NCBI RefSeq assembly: GCF_040869045.1
Contig: NW_027136911.1
Location: forward strand, 372,001 to 436,000
Direction of reading: 5' to 3'
DNA from: Eurosta solidaginis
Taxonomy: Eukaryota; Arthropoda; Insecta; Diptera; Tephritidae
DNA length: 64,000 nt
Part shown: one piece after another, positions 11,501-25,269 of the stretch
Layout of the letters: each line of letters starts with the position of its first letter
Numbering within the stretch: position 1 is the first letter of the stretch
Translations under genes and position numbers: made by a program
Notes under the pieces: generated by a model
The model's database searches: none
What the model saw: the letters and a program-made list of their open reading frames with translations, nothing else
What the model was told of the DNA's origin: nothing

Positions 11501-11884
11501 TAGAAACTTAGGTCAGCTTGTGGATTAATATACACATAAAAACCTATCATCTGCAAAAATAAATTCGATTCTATCTTGCTTGGTTCAATAGATATGTATA
11601 CTTATCCCTTTTAGTCGGTTAACCCCACCCACTATTACGTAGAAATTGAACCATTAAAGATAGAGCCTTGGATCAGCTTGTGGATTAATATACACATAAA
11701 AACCTACCATCTGCAAAAATAAAATCGATTCTATCTTGCTTGGTTCAATAGATATGGACACTTGTCCCTTTTATTCGGTTGTTCCCACCCAGTATGACGT
11801 AGAAATCGAACCGTTAGCGATAGAACCTTGGATCAGCCTGTGGATTAATATACACATAAAAACCTACCATCTGTAAAAATAAAT
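8539..11884. repeat. 3,346-bp tandem segment, left copy
   Basis: Aligns base for base with 11885-15213 at a fixed offset of 3,346. Shared private marks include GATTATTATAC (9171 and 12517), TTCGGTTGTTCCC (11781 and 15127 at GTTCCC), CCCATTATGACG, and CTTCCTTGG (near 11417). By eye I see only two differences: GACACTAATC at 8571, and AATCTAACC near 11166 where the right copy reads AATCGAACC. The content is J-rich, with repeated J monomers around 8758, 9225, 9850, 10330 and 10630. It also holds internal repeats of a few hundred bases, such as the CACACACTATGCCG to GAAACTTAGG stretch at 8.8-9.0 and again at 9.27-9.47 kb. Confidence 0.88.
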
Positions 11885-14800
11885 TCGATTCTATCTTGCT
11901 TGGTTCAATAGATATGGACACTTATCCCTTTTAGTCGGTTAACCCCACCCACAATAGATATGGACACTTATCCCTTTTAGTCGGTTAACCCCATCCACTT
12001 TGACGTAGAAATTGAACCGTTAACGATAGAACCTTGGATCAGCTTGTGGATTAATATACACATAAAAACCTACCATCTGCAAAAATATATTTGATTCTAT
12101 CTTGCTTGGTTCAATAGATATGTATACTTATCCCTTTTAGTCGGTTAACCCCACACACTATGCCGTAGAAGAGATAGAGCCTTGGATCGGCTTGTGGATT
12201 AATATACGCATAAAAACCTATCATCTGCAAAAACAAAATCGATTCTATCTTGCTTGGTTCAATAGATATGGACACTTATCCCTTTTAGTCGGTTAACCCC
12301 ACCCACTATAACGTAGAAATTGAACCGTTAACAATAGAAACTTAGGTCAGCTTGTGGATTAATATACACATAAAAACCTATCATCTGCAAAAACAAAATC
12401 GATTCTATCTTGCTTGATTCAATAGATATGGACACTTATCCCTTTTAGCCGGTTAACCCCATCCACTTTGACGTAGAAATTGAACCGTTAAAGATAGAGC
12501 CTTGGATCAGCTTGTGGATTATTATACACATAAAAACCTACCATCTGCAAAAATATATTTGATTCTATCTTGCTTGGTTCAATAGATATGTATACTTATC
12601 CCTTTTAGTCGGTTAACCCCACACACTATGCCGTAGAAGAGATAGAGCCTTGGATCGGCTTGTGGATTAATATACGCATAAAAACCTATCATCTGCAAAA
12701 ACAAAATCGATTCTATCTTGCTTGGTTCAATAGATATGGACACTTATCCCTTTTAGTCGGTTAACCCCACCCACTATAACGTAGAAATTGAACCGTTAAC
12801 AATAGAAACTTAGGTCAGCTTGTGGATTAATATATACATAAAAACCTACCATCTGCAAAAATAAATTCGGTTCTATCTTGCTTGGTTCAATAGATATGTA
12901 TACTTATCCCTTTTAGTCGGTTAACCCCACCCACTATAACGTAGAAATTGAACCGTTAACGATAGGAACTTAGGCCAGCTTGTGGATTAATATATACATA
13001 AAAACCTACCATCTGCAAAAATAAAATCGATTCTATCTTGCTTGGTTCAATAGATATGGACACTTATCCCTTTTATTCGGTTATTCCCACCCATTATGAC
13101 GTAAAAATCGAACCGTTAGCGATAGAACCTTGGAACAGCCTGTGTATTAATATACACATAAAAACCTACCATCTGCAAAAATAAATTCGATTCTATCTTG
13201 CTTGGTTCAATAGATATGTATACTTATCCCTTTTAGCCGGTTAACCCCACACACTATGCCGTAGAAGAGATAGAGCCTTGGATCGGCTTGTGGATTAATA
13301 TACGCATAAAAACCTACCATCTGCAAAAATAAAATCGATTCTGTCTTGCTTGGTTCAATATATATGGACACTTATCCCTTTTAGTCGGTTAACCCCACCC
13401 AGTATGACGTAGAAATTGAACCGTTAACGATAGAACCTTGGATCAGCTTGCGGATTAATATACACATAAAAACCTACCATCTGCAAAAATAAATTCGGTT
13501 CTATCTTGCTTGGTTCAATAGATATGGACACTTATCCCTTTTAGTCGGTTAACCCCACCCAGTATGACGTAGAAATCGAACCGTTAGCGATAGAACCTTG
13601 GATCAGCCTGTGAATTAATATACACATAAAAACCTACCATCTGTAAAAATAAATTCGATTCTATCTTGCTTGGTTCAATAGATATGTATACTTATCCCTT
13701 TTAGCCGGTTAACCCCACACACTATGCCGTAGAAGAGATAGAGCCTTGGATCGGCTTGTGGATTAATATACGCATAAAAACCTACCATCTGTAAAAATAA
13801 ATTCGATTCTATCTTGCTTGGTTCAATAGATATGGACACTTATCCCTTTTAGTCGGTTAACCCCACCCAGTATGACGTAGAAATCGAACCGTTAGCGATA
13901 GAACCTTGGATCAGCCTGTGAATTAATATACACATAAAAACCTACCATCTGCAAAAATAAATTCGATTCTATCTTGCTTGGTTCAATAGATATGTATACT
14001 TATCCCTTTTAGCCGGTTAACCCCACACACTATGCCGTAGAAGAGATAGAGCCTTGGATCGGCTTGTGGATTAATATACGCATAAAAACCTACCATCTGC
14101 AAAAATAAAATCGATTCTGTCTTGCTTGGTTCAATATATATGGACACTTATCCCTTTTAGTCGGTTAACCCCACCCAGTATGACGTAGAAATTGAACCGT
14201 TAACGATAGAACCTTGGATCAGCTTGCGGATTAATATACACATAAAAACCTACCATCTGCAAAAATAAATTCGGTTCTATCTTGCTTGGTTCAATAGATA
14301 TGTATACTTATCCCTTTTAGTCGGTTAACCCCACCCACTATAACGTAGAAATTGAACCGTTAACGATAGGAACTTAGGCCAGCTTGTGGATTAATATATA
14401 CATAAAAACCTACCATCTGCAAAAATAAAATCGATTCTATCTTGCTTGGTTCAATAGATATGGACACTTATCCCTTTTATTCGGTTATTCCCACCCAGTA
14501 TGACGTAAAAATCGAACCGTTAGCGATAGAACCTTGGAACAGCCTGTGGATTAATATACACATAAAAACCTACCATCTGTAAAAATAAATTCGATTCTAT
14601 CTTGCTTGGTTCAATAGATATGGACACTTATCCCTTTTAGTCGGTTAACCCCACCCAGTATGACGTAGAAATCGAACCGTTAGCGATAGAACCTTGGATC
14701 AGCCTGTGAATTAATATACACATAAAAACCTACCATCTGCAAAAATAAATTCGATTCTATCTTCCTTGGTTCAATAGATATGTATACTTATCCCTTTTAG

Positions 14801-15213
14801 TCGGTTAACCCCACCCACTATAAAGTAGAAATTGAACCGTTAACGATAGAAACTTAGGTCAGCTTGTGGATTAATATACACATAAAAACCTATCATCTGC
14901 AAAAATAAATTCGATTCTATCTTGCTTGGTTCAATAGATATGTATACTTATCCCTTTTAGTCGGTTAACCCCACCCACTATTACGTAGAAATTGAACCAT
15001 TAAAGATAGAGCCTTGGATCAGCTTGTGGATTAATATACACATAAAAACCTACCATCTGCAAAAATAAAATCGATTCTATCTTGCTTGGTTCAATAGATA
15101 TGGACACTTGTCCCTTTTATTCGGTTGTTCCCACCCAGTATGACGTAGAAATCGAACCGTTAGCGATAGAACCTTGGATCAGCCTGTGGATTAATATACA
15201 CATAAAAACCTAC
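11885..15213. repeat. 3,346-bp tandem segment, right copy
   Basis: The second copy of 8539-11884. Identity stops near 15214, where CTACCTTCTGC replaces CTACCATCTGT and the array continues with Q- and R-like monomers. The near-perfect match over more than 3.3 kb, against the few percent that separates other homologous blocks here, suggests a very recent duplication. An assembly duplication is the alternative. Confidence 0.86.
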
Positions 15214-18200
15214 CTTCTGCAAAAATAAATTCGATTCTATCTTGCTTGGTTCAATAGATATGTATACTTATCCCTTTTAGTCGGTTAACCCCACCCACTA
15301 TTACGTAGAAATTGAACCATTAAAGATAGAGCCTTGGATCAGCTTGTGGATTAATATACACATAAAAACCTACCATCTGCAAAAATAAATTCGATTCTAT
15401 CTTGCTTGGTTCAATAGATATGTATACTTGTCCCTTTTAGTCGGTTAACCCCACACACTATAACGTAGAAATTGAACCGTTAACGATAGAAACTTAGGTC
15501 AGCATGTGAATTAATACACACATAAAAACCTACCATCTGCAAAAATAAAATCGATTCTATCTTGCTTGGTTCAATAGATATGGACACTTATCCCTTTTAG
15601 TCGGTTAACCCGACCCACTTTGACGTAGAAATTGAACCGTTAACGATAGAACCTTGGATCAGCTTGTGGATTAATATACACGTAAAAACCTATCATCTGC
15701 AAAAAAAAAATCGATTCTATCTTGCTTGGTTCAATAGATATGGACACTTATCCCTTTTAGTCGGTTAACCCCACCCACAATAGATATGGACACTCATCCC
15801 TTTTAGTCGGTTAACCCCATCCACTTTGACGTAGAAATTGAACCGTTAACGATAGAACCTTGGATCAGCTCGTGGATTAATATACACATAAAAACCTATC
15901 ATCTGCAAAAACAAAATCGATTCTATCTTGCTTGATTCAATAGATATGGACACTTATCCCTTTTAGTCGGTTAACCCCATCCACTTTGACGTAGAAATTG
16001 AACCGTTAAAGATAGAGCCTTGGATCAGCTTGTGGATTAATATACACATAAAAACCTACCATCTGCAAAAATATATTTGATTCTATCTTGCTTGGTTCAA
16101 TAGATATGTATACTTATCCCTTTTAGTCGGTTAACCCCACCCACTATAACGTAGAAATTGAACCGTTAACAATAGAAACTTAGGTCAGCTTGTGGATTAA
16201 TATACACATAAAAACCTACCATCTGCAAAAATAAAATCGATTCTGTCTTGCTTGGTTCAATATATATGGACACTTATCCCTTTTAGTCGGTTAACCCCAC
16301 CCAGTATGACGTAGAAATTGAACCGTTAACGATAGAACCTTGGATCAGCTTGTGGATTAATATACAAATAAAAACCTACCATCTGCAAAATTAAATTCGA
16401 TTCTATCTTGCTTGGTTCAATAGATATGTATACTTATCCCTTTTTCCCACTATAACGTAGAAATTGAACCCTTAACGATAGAAACTTAGGCCAGCTTGTG
16501 GATTAATATACACATAAAAACCTACCATCTGCAAAAATAAAATCGATTCTATCTTGCTTGGTTCAATAGATATGGACACTTGTCCCTTTTATTCGGTTAT
16601 TCCCATCCAGTATGACGTAGAAATCGAACCGTTAGCGATAGAACCTTGGATCAGCCTGTGGATTAATATACACATAAAAACCTACCATCTGCAAAAATAA
16701 ATTCGATTCTATCTTGCTTGGTTCAATAGATATGTATACTTATCCCTTTTAGTCGGTTAACCCAACCCAATATAACGTAGAAATTGAACCGTTAACGATA
16801 GAAACCTAGGTCAGCTTGTGGATTAATATACACATAAAAACCTACCATCTGCAAAAACAAAATCGATTCTATCTTGCTTGGTTCAATAGATATGGAACCT
16901 TATCCCTTTTAGTCGGTTAACCCCACCCACTTTGGCGTAGAAACTGAATCGTTAACGATAGAACCTTGGATCAGCTTGTGGATTAATGTACACATAAAAA
17001 CCTATCATCTGCAAAAACAAAATCGATTCTATATTGCTTGGTTCAATAGATATGGACACTTATCCCTTTTAGTCGGTTAACCCCACCCACAATAGATATG
17101 GACACTTATCCCTTTTAGACGGTTAACCCCATCCACTTTGACGTAGAAATTGAACCGTTAACGATAGAACCTTGGGTCAGCTTGTGGATTAATATACACA
17201 TAAAAACCTACCATCTGCAAAAATAAATTCGATTCTATCTTGCTTGGTTCAATAGATATGTATACTTATCCCTTTTAGTCGGTTAACCCCACCCAGTATG
17301 ACGTGGAAATTGAACCGTTAGCGATAGAACCTTGTATCAGCTTGTGGATTAATATACACATAAAAGCCTATCATCTGCAAAAATAAAATCGATTCTATCT
17401 TGCTTGGTTCAATAGATATGGACACTTATCCCTTTTAGTCGGTTAACCCCACCCAGTATGACGTAGAAATTCAACCGCTAGCGATAGAACCTTGGATCAG
17501 CTTGTGGATTAATATGCACACAAAAACCTACCATCTGCAAAAATAAATTCGATTCTATCTTGCTTGGTTCAATAGATATGTATACTTATCCCTTTTAGTC
17601 GGTTAACCCCACCCAGTATGACGTAGAGATTGAAACGTTAGCGATAGAACCTTGGATCAGCTTGTGGATTAATATACACATAAAAACCTACCATCTGCAA
17701 AAATAAATTCGATTTTATCTTGCTTCTTTCAATAGATATGTATACTTATCCATTTTAGTCGGTTAACCCCCCCCCACTATGACGTAGAAATTGAGCCATT
17801 AAAGATAGAGCCTTGGATCAGCTTGTGGATTAATATGCACATAAAAACCTATCATCTGCAAAAACAAAATCGATTCTATCTTGCTTGGTTCAATAGATAT
17901 GGAGACTTATCCCTTTTAGTCGGTTAACCCCACCCGCAATAGATATAGACACTTATCCTTTTAGTCGGTTAACCCCATCCACTTTGACGTAGAAATTGAA
18001 CCGTTAAAGATAGAGCCTTGGATCAGCCTGTGGATTAATATACACATAAAAACCTGCCATCTGCAAAAATATATTTGATTCTATCTTGCTTGGTTCAATA
18101 GATATGTATACTTATCCCTTTTAGTCGGTTAACCCCACCCACTATAACGTAGAAATTGAACCGTTAACAATAGAAACTTAGGTCAGCTTGTGGATTAATA

Positions 18201-19119
18201 TACACATAAAAACCTACCATCTGCAAAAATAAAATCGATTCTGTCTTGCTTGGTTCAATATATATGGACACTTATCCCTTTTATTCGTTTATTCCCACCC
18301 AGTATGGCGTAGAAATCGAACCGTTAGCGATAGAACCTTGGATCAGCCTGTGGATTAATATACACAAAAAAACCTACCATCTGTAAAAATAAATTCGATT
18401 CTATCTTGCTTGGTTCAATAGATATGGACACTTATCCCTTTTAGTCGGTTAACCCCACCCAGTATGACGTAGACATCGAACCGTTAGCGATAGAACCTTG
18501 GATCAGCCTGTGAATTAATATACACATAAAAACCTACAATCTGCAAAAATAAAATCGATTCTATCTTGCTTGGTTCAATAGAAATGTATACTTATCCCTT
18601 TTAGTCGGTTAACCCCACCCACTATAACGTAGAAATTGAACCGTTAACGATATAAACTTAGGTCAGCTTGTGGATTAATATACACATAAAAACCTATCAT
18701 CTTCAAAAACAAAATCGATTCTATCTTTCTTGGTTCAATAGATATGGACACTTATCCCTTTTAGTCGGTTAACCCCACCCACTTTGGCGTTTAAATTGAA
18801 TCGTTAACGATAGAACCTTGGATCAGCTTGTGGATTAATATACACATAAAAACCTATCATCTGCAAAAACAAAATCGATTCTATCTTGCTTGGTTCAATA
18901 GATATGGACACTTATCCCTTTTAGTCGGTTAACCCCACCCACAATAGATATGGACACTTATCCCTTTTAGTCGGTTAACCCCATCCACTTTGACGTAGAA
19001 ATTGAACCGTTAACGATAGAACCTTTTATTAGCTTGTGTATTAATATACACATAAAAACCTATCATCTTCAAAAACAAAATCGATTCTATCTTGCTTGGT
19101 TCAATAGATATGTATACTT
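15214..19119. repeat. Mixed satellite stretch without clear HOR order
   Basis: Monomers related to Q, R, G, H, I, K, L and others follow each other without the fixed order of the first HOR copies. Private variants are more frequent: CCCGACCCAC near 15609, the shortened CCCTTTTTCCCAC monomer near 16438, TATGGAACCTTATCC near 16894, a C-run of about nine near 17769, TTGCTTCTTTC near 17720, and TTTAAATTG near 18790. No gene or non-satellite sequence is seen. The divergence suggests an older or less homogenised part of the array. Confidence 0.75.
16388..16547. repeat. Shortened monomers lacking the AGTCGGTTAACCCCA block
   Basis: At about 16438 the usual CCCTTTTAGTCGGTTAACC run is replaced by CCCTTTTTCCCACTATAACG, a net loss of 14 bases that removes the first GTTAAC palindrome. 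The same lesion recurs near 41191, 50095, 55257, 57172, 58118 and 60629. All but the last have the GTATAC head; the last has GGACAC, so the deletion has been moved onto a second head type by recombination. It is not seen in the first 16 kb. Confidence 0.8.
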
Positions 19120-20641
19120 ATCCCTTTTAGCCGGTTAACCCCACCCACTATGACGTAGAAGAGATAGAGCCTTGGATCGACTTGTGGATTAATATACGCA
19201 TAAAAACCTATCATATGCAAAAACAAAATCGATTCTATCTTGCTTCGTTCAATAGATATGGACACTTATCCCTTTTAGTCGGTTAACCCCACCCACAATA
19301 GATATGGACACTTATCCCTTTTAGACGGTTAACCCCATCCACTTTGGCGTAGAAATTGAACCGTTAAGGATAGAACCTTGGGTCAACTTGTGGATTAATA
19401 TACACATAAAAACCTACCATCTGCAAAAACAAAATCGATTCTATCTTGCTTGGTTCAATAGATATGGACACTTATTTTAGTCGGTTAATCCCACCCACAA
19501 TAGATATGGACACTTATCCCTTTTAGTCGGTTAACCCCATCCACTTTGACGTAGAAATTGAACCGTATCGATAGAACCTTATATTAGCTTGTGGATTAAT
19601 ATACACATAAAAACCTATCATCTGCAAAAACAAAATCGATTCTATCTTGCTTGGTTCAATAGATATGGACACTGATCCCTTTTAGTCGGTTAACCCGACC
19701 CACTTTGGCATTGAAATTGAATCGTTAACGATAGAACCTTGGATCAGCTTGTGGATTAATATACACATAAAAACCTATCATCTGCAAAAACAAAATCGAT
19801 TCTATCTTGCTTGGTTCAATAGATATGGACACTTATCCCTTTTAGTCGGTTAACCCCACCCACAATAGATATGGACACTTATCCCTTTTAGTCGGTTAAC
19901 CCCACCCACTATGACGTAGAAGAGATAGAGCCTTGGATCGGCTTGTGGATTAATATACGCATAAAAACCTATCATCTGCAAAAACAAAATCGATTCTATC
20001 TTGCTTCGTTCAATAGATATGGCCACTTATCCCTTTTAGTCGGTTAACCCCACCCACAATAGATATGGACACTTATCCCTTTTAGACGGTTAACCCCATC
20101 CACTTTGACGTAGAAATTGAACCGTTAACGATAGAACCTTGGGTCAGCTTGTGGATTAATATACACATAAAAACCTACCATCTGCAAAAACAAAATCGAT
20201 TCTATCTTGCTTGGTTCAATAGATATGGACACTTATTTTAGTCGGTTAATCCCACCCACAATAGATATTGACACTTATCCCTTTTAGTCGGTTAACCCCA
20301 TCCACTTTGACGTAGACATTGAACCGTTAACGATAGAACCTTGGGTCAGCTTGTGGATTAATATACACATAAAAACCTACCATCTGCAAAAACAAAATCG
20401 ATTCTATCTTGCTTGGTTCAATAGATATGGACACTTATTTTAGTCGGTTAATCCCACCCACAATAGATATTGACACTTATCCCTTTTAGTCGGTTAACCC
20501 CAACCACTATAACGTAGAAATTGAACCGTTAGCGATAGAACCTTAGATCAGCATGTGGATTAATACACACATAAAAACCTACCATCTGCAAAAATAAAAT
20601 CGATTCTATCTTGCTTGGTTCAATATATATGGACACTTATC
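19120..20641. repeat. 761-bp tandem duplication
   Basis: Two copies at an offset of 761 bases, marked by GCTTCGTTC (19242 and 20003) and by the shortened CTTATTTTAGTCGG (19471 and 20232). The CTTATTTTAG monomer is missing CCCT after CTTAT. It recurs 202 bases further at 20434, showing a second smaller duplication nested at the right end. Each copy contains composite monomers with two heads (CCCACCCACAATAG). Confidence 0.78.
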
Positions 20642-22496
20642 CCTTTTAGTCGGTTAACCCCACCCAGTATGACGTAGAAATTGAACCGTTAGCGATAGAA
20701 CCTTGGATCAGCTTGTGGATTAATACACACATAAAAACCTATAATCTGCAAAAACAAAATCGAATCTATCTTGCTTGGTTCAATAGATATGGACACTTAT
20801 CCCTTTTAGTCGGTTAATCCCACCCACTTTGACGTAGAAATTGAACCGTTAGCGATAGAACCTTAGATCAGCTTGTGGATTAATACACACATAAAAACCT
20901 AATATCTGCAAAAACAAAATCGATTCTATCTTGCTTGGTTCAATAGATATGTATACTTATCCCTTTTAGTCGGTTAACCCCACCCACTATAACGTAGAAA
21001 TTGAACCGTTAACGATGGAAACTTAGGTCAGCTTGCGGATTAATATACACATATAAACCTATCATCTGCAAAAATAAATTCAATTCTATCTTGCTTGGTT
21101 CAATAGATATGATACTTATCCCTTTTAGTCGGATAACCCCACCCACTATAACGAAGAAATTGAACCGTTAACGATAGAAACTTAAGTCAGCTTGTGGATT
21201 AATATACACATAAAAGCCTATCATCTGCAAAAACAAAATCGATTCTATCTTGCTTGGTTCAATAGATATGGGCACTTATCCCTTTTATTCGGTTATTCCC
21301 ACCCAGTATGACGTAGAAATCGAACCGTTAGCGGTAGAACCTTGGATCAGCCTGTGGATTAATATACACATAAAAACCTACCATCTGTAAAAATAAATTC
21401 GATTCTATCTTGCTTGGTTCAATAGATATGGACACTTATCCCTTTTAGTCGGTTAACCCCACCCAGTATGACGTAGAATTCGAACCGTTAGCGATAGAAC
21501 CTTGGATCAGCATGTGAATTAATATACACATAAAAGCCTACCATCTGCAAAAATAAATTCGATTCTATCTTGCTTGGTTCAATAGATATGTATACTTATC
21601 CCTTTTAGTCGGTTAACCCCACCCACTATAACGTAGAAATTGAACCGTTAACGATAGAAACTTAGGTCAGCTTGTGGATTAATATACACATAAAAACCTA
21701 CCATCAGCAAAAATAAAATCGATTCTATCTTGCTTGGTTCAATAGATATGGACACTTATCCCTTTTAGTCGGTTAACCCCACCCACTTTGACGTAGAAAT
21801 TGAACCGTTAACGGTAGAACCTTGGATCAGCTTGTGGATTAATATACACGTAAAAACCTATCATCTGCAAAAAAAAATCGATTCTATCTTGCTTGGTTCA
21901 ATAGATATGGACACTTATCCCTTTTAGTCGGTTAACCCCACCCACAATAGATATGGACACTTATCCCTTTTAGTCGGTTAACCCCATCCACTTTGACGTA
22001 GAAATTGAACCGTTAACGATAGAACCTTGGATCAGCTCGTGCATTAATATACACATAAAAACCTATCATCTGCAAAAACAAAATCGATTTTATCTTGCTT
22101 GATTCAATAGATATGGAGACTTATCCCTTTTAGCCGGTTAACCCCATCCACTTTGACGTAGAAATTGAACCGTTAAAGATAGAGCCTTGGATCAGCTTGT
22201 GGATTAATATACACATAAAAACCTACCATCTGCAAAAATATATTTGATTCTATCTTGCTTGGTTCAATAGATATGTATACTTATCCCTTTTAGTTGGTTA
22301 ACCCCACCCACAATAGATATGGACACTTATCCCTTTTAGTCGGTTAACCCCATCCACTTTGACGTAGAAATTGAACCGTTAACGATAGAACCTTGGATCA
22401 GCTTGTGGATTAATATACACGTAAAAACTTATCATCTGCAAAAAAAATCGATTCTATCTTGCTTGGTTCAATAGATATGGACACTTATCCCTTTTA
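20088..22496. repeat. 2,773-bp-spaced block, copy 1
   Basis: Matches 22861-25269 at an offset of 2,773, fixed by CTTATTTTAG (20232 and 23005), its neighbour 202 bases on (20434 and 23207), and ATATAAACCT (21051 and 23824). The order runs through A-less HOR monomers: B-like (GATGG, ACATATAAACC), C, D, E, F, G, H and I. The C-like monomers share AACGAAGAAATTG and GTCGGATAACC, changes not seen in the first HOR copies. Confidence 0.82.
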
Positions 22497-22860
22497 GACG
22501 GTTAACCCCATCCACTTTGACGTAGAAATTGAACCGTTAACGATAGAACCTTGGGTCAGCTTGTGGATTAATATACACATAAAAACCTACCATCTGCAAA
22601 AACAAAATCGATTCTATCTTGCTTGGTTCAATAGATATGGACACTTATTTTAGTCGGTTAATCCCACCCACAATAGATATGGACACTTATCCCTTTTAGT
22701 CGGTTAACCCCATCCACTTTGACGTAGAAATTGAACCGTATCGATAGAACCTTATATTAGCTTGTGGATTAATATACACATAAAAACCTATCATCTGCAA
22801 AAACAAAATCGATTCTATCTTGCTTGGTTCAATAGATATGGACACTGATCCCTTTTAGTC
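22497..22860. repeat. Spacer between block copies, derived from ~19.32-19.69 kb
   Basis: This stretch matches the region about 3,173 bases upstream. Both carry TTTTAGACGG, the shortened CTTATTTTAG monomer, the four-base-short ACCGTATCGATAG (19561 and 22734), and GGACACTGATCCC (19667 and 22840). It is satellite throughout. Confidence 0.75.
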
Positions 22861-25269
22861 GGTTAACCCCATCCACTTTGACGTAGAAATTGAACCGTTA
22901 ACGATAGAACCTTGGGTCAGCTTGTGGATTAATATACACATAAAAACCTACCATCTGCAAAAACAAAATCGATTCTATCTTGCTTGGTTCAATAGATATG
23001 GACACTTATTTTAGTCGGTTAATCCCACCCACAATAGATATTGACACTTATCCCTTTTAGTCGGTTAACCCCATCCACTTTGACGTAGACATTGAACCGT
23101 TAACGATAGAACCTTGGGTCAGCTTGTGGATTAATATACACATAAAAACCTACCATCTGCAAAAACAAAATCGATTCTATCTTGCTTGGTTCAATAGATA
23201 TGGACACTTATTTTAGTCGGTTAATCCCACCCATAATAGATATTGACACTTATCCCTTTTAGTCGGTTAACCCCAACCACTATAACGTGGAAATTGAACC
23301 GTTAGCGATAGAACCTTAGATCAGCATGTGGATTAATACACACATAAAAACCTACCATCTGCAAAAATAAAATCGATTCTATCTTGCTTGGTTCAATATA
23401 TATGGACACTTATCCCTTTTAGTCGGTTAACCCCACCCAGTATGACGTAGAAATTGAACCGTTAGCGATAGAACCTTGGATCAGCTTGTGGATTAATACA
23501 CACATAAAAACCTATAATCTGCAAAAACAAAATCGAATCTATCTTGCTTGGTTCAATAGATATGGACACTTATCCCTTTTAGTCGGTTAATCCCACCCAC
23601 TTTGACGTAGAAATTGAACCGTTAGCGATAGAACCTTAGATCAGCTTGTGGATTAATACACACATAAAAACCTAATATCTGCAAAAACAAAATCGATTCT
23701 ATCTTGCTTGGTTCAATAGATATGTATACTTATCCCTTTTAGTCGGTTAACCCCACCCACTATAACGTAGAAATTGAACCGTTAACGATGGAAACTTTGG
23801 TCAGCTTGCGGATTAATATACACATATAAACCTATCATCTGCAAAAATAAATTCGATTCTATCTTGCTTGGTTCAATAGATATGATACTTATCCCTTTTA
23901 GTCGGATAACCCCACCCACTATAACGAAGAAATTGAACCGTTAACGATAGAAACTTAAGTCAGCTTGTGGATTAATATACACATAAAAACCTATCATCTG
24001 CAAAAACAAAATCGATTCTATCTTGCTTGGTTCAATAGATATGGACACTTATCCCTTTTATTCGGTTATTCCCACCCAGTATGACGTAGAAATCGAACCG
24101 TTAGCGGTAGAACCTTGGATCAGCCTGTGGATGAATATACACATAAAAACCTACTATCTGTAAAAATAAATTCGATTCTATCTTGCTTGGTTCAATAGAT
24201 ATGGACACTTATCCCTTTTAGTCGGTTAACCCCACCCAGTATGACGTAGAATTCGAACCGTTAGCGATAGAACCTTGGATCAGCCTGTGAATTAATATAC
24301 ACATAAAAGCCTACCATCTGCAAAAATAAATTCGATTCTATCTTGCTTGGTTCAATAGATATGTATACTTATCCCTTTTAGTCGGTTAACCCCACCCACT
24401 ATAACGTAGAAATTGAACCGTTAACGATAGAAACTTAGGTCAGCTTGTGGATTAATATACACATAAAAACCTACCATCAGCAAAAATAAAATCGATTCTA
24501 TCTTGCTTGGTTCAATAGATATGGACACTTATCCCTTTTAGTCGGTTAACCCCACCCACTTTGACGTAGAAATTGAACCGTTAACGATAGAACCTTGGAT
24601 CAGCTTGTGGATTAATATACACGTAAAAACCTATCATCTGCAAAAAAAAATCGATTCTATCTTGCTTGGTTCAATAGATATGGACACTTATCCCTTTTAG
24701 TCGGTTAACCCCACCCACAATAGATATGGACACTTATCCCTTTTAGTCGGTTAACCCCATCCACTTTGACGTAGAAATTGAACCGTTAACGATAGAACCT
24801 TGGATCAGCTCGTGCATTAATATACACATAAAAACCTATCATCTGCAAAAACAAAATCGATTCTATCTTGCTTGATTCAATAGATATGGAGACTTATCCC
24901 TTTTAGCCGGTTAACCCCATCCACTTTGACGTAGAAATTGAACCGTTAAAGATAGAGCCTTGGATCAGCTTGTGGATTAATATACACATAAAAACCTACC
25001 ATCTGCAAAAATATATTTGATTCTATCTTGCTTGGTTCAATAGATATGTATACTTATCCCTTTTAGTTGGTTAACCCCACCCACAATAGATATGGACACT
25101 TATCCCTTTTAGTCGGTTAACCCCATCCACTTTGACGTAGAAATTGAACCGTTAACGATAGAACCTTGGATCAGCTTGTGGATTAATATACACGTAAAAA
25201 CCTATCATCTGCAAAAAAAATCGATTCTATCTTGCTTGGTTCAATAGATATGGACACTTATCCCTTTTA
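22861..25269. repeat. 2,773-bp-spaced block, copy 2
   Basis: The second copy of 20088-22496. Small differences include CTTTGGTCAGC for CTTAGGTCAGC near 23796, GATGAATATAC near 24131, and CTACTATC near 24151. Its right part (from about 23830) is repeated again 2,692 bases downstream. Confidence 0.82.

Noticed and set aside
17762..17780. C-run as a functional site
   Set aside because: A single monomer has about nine C in place of CCCCACCC. It is not repeated and is easily explained by one substitution (A to C) or a sequencing error.
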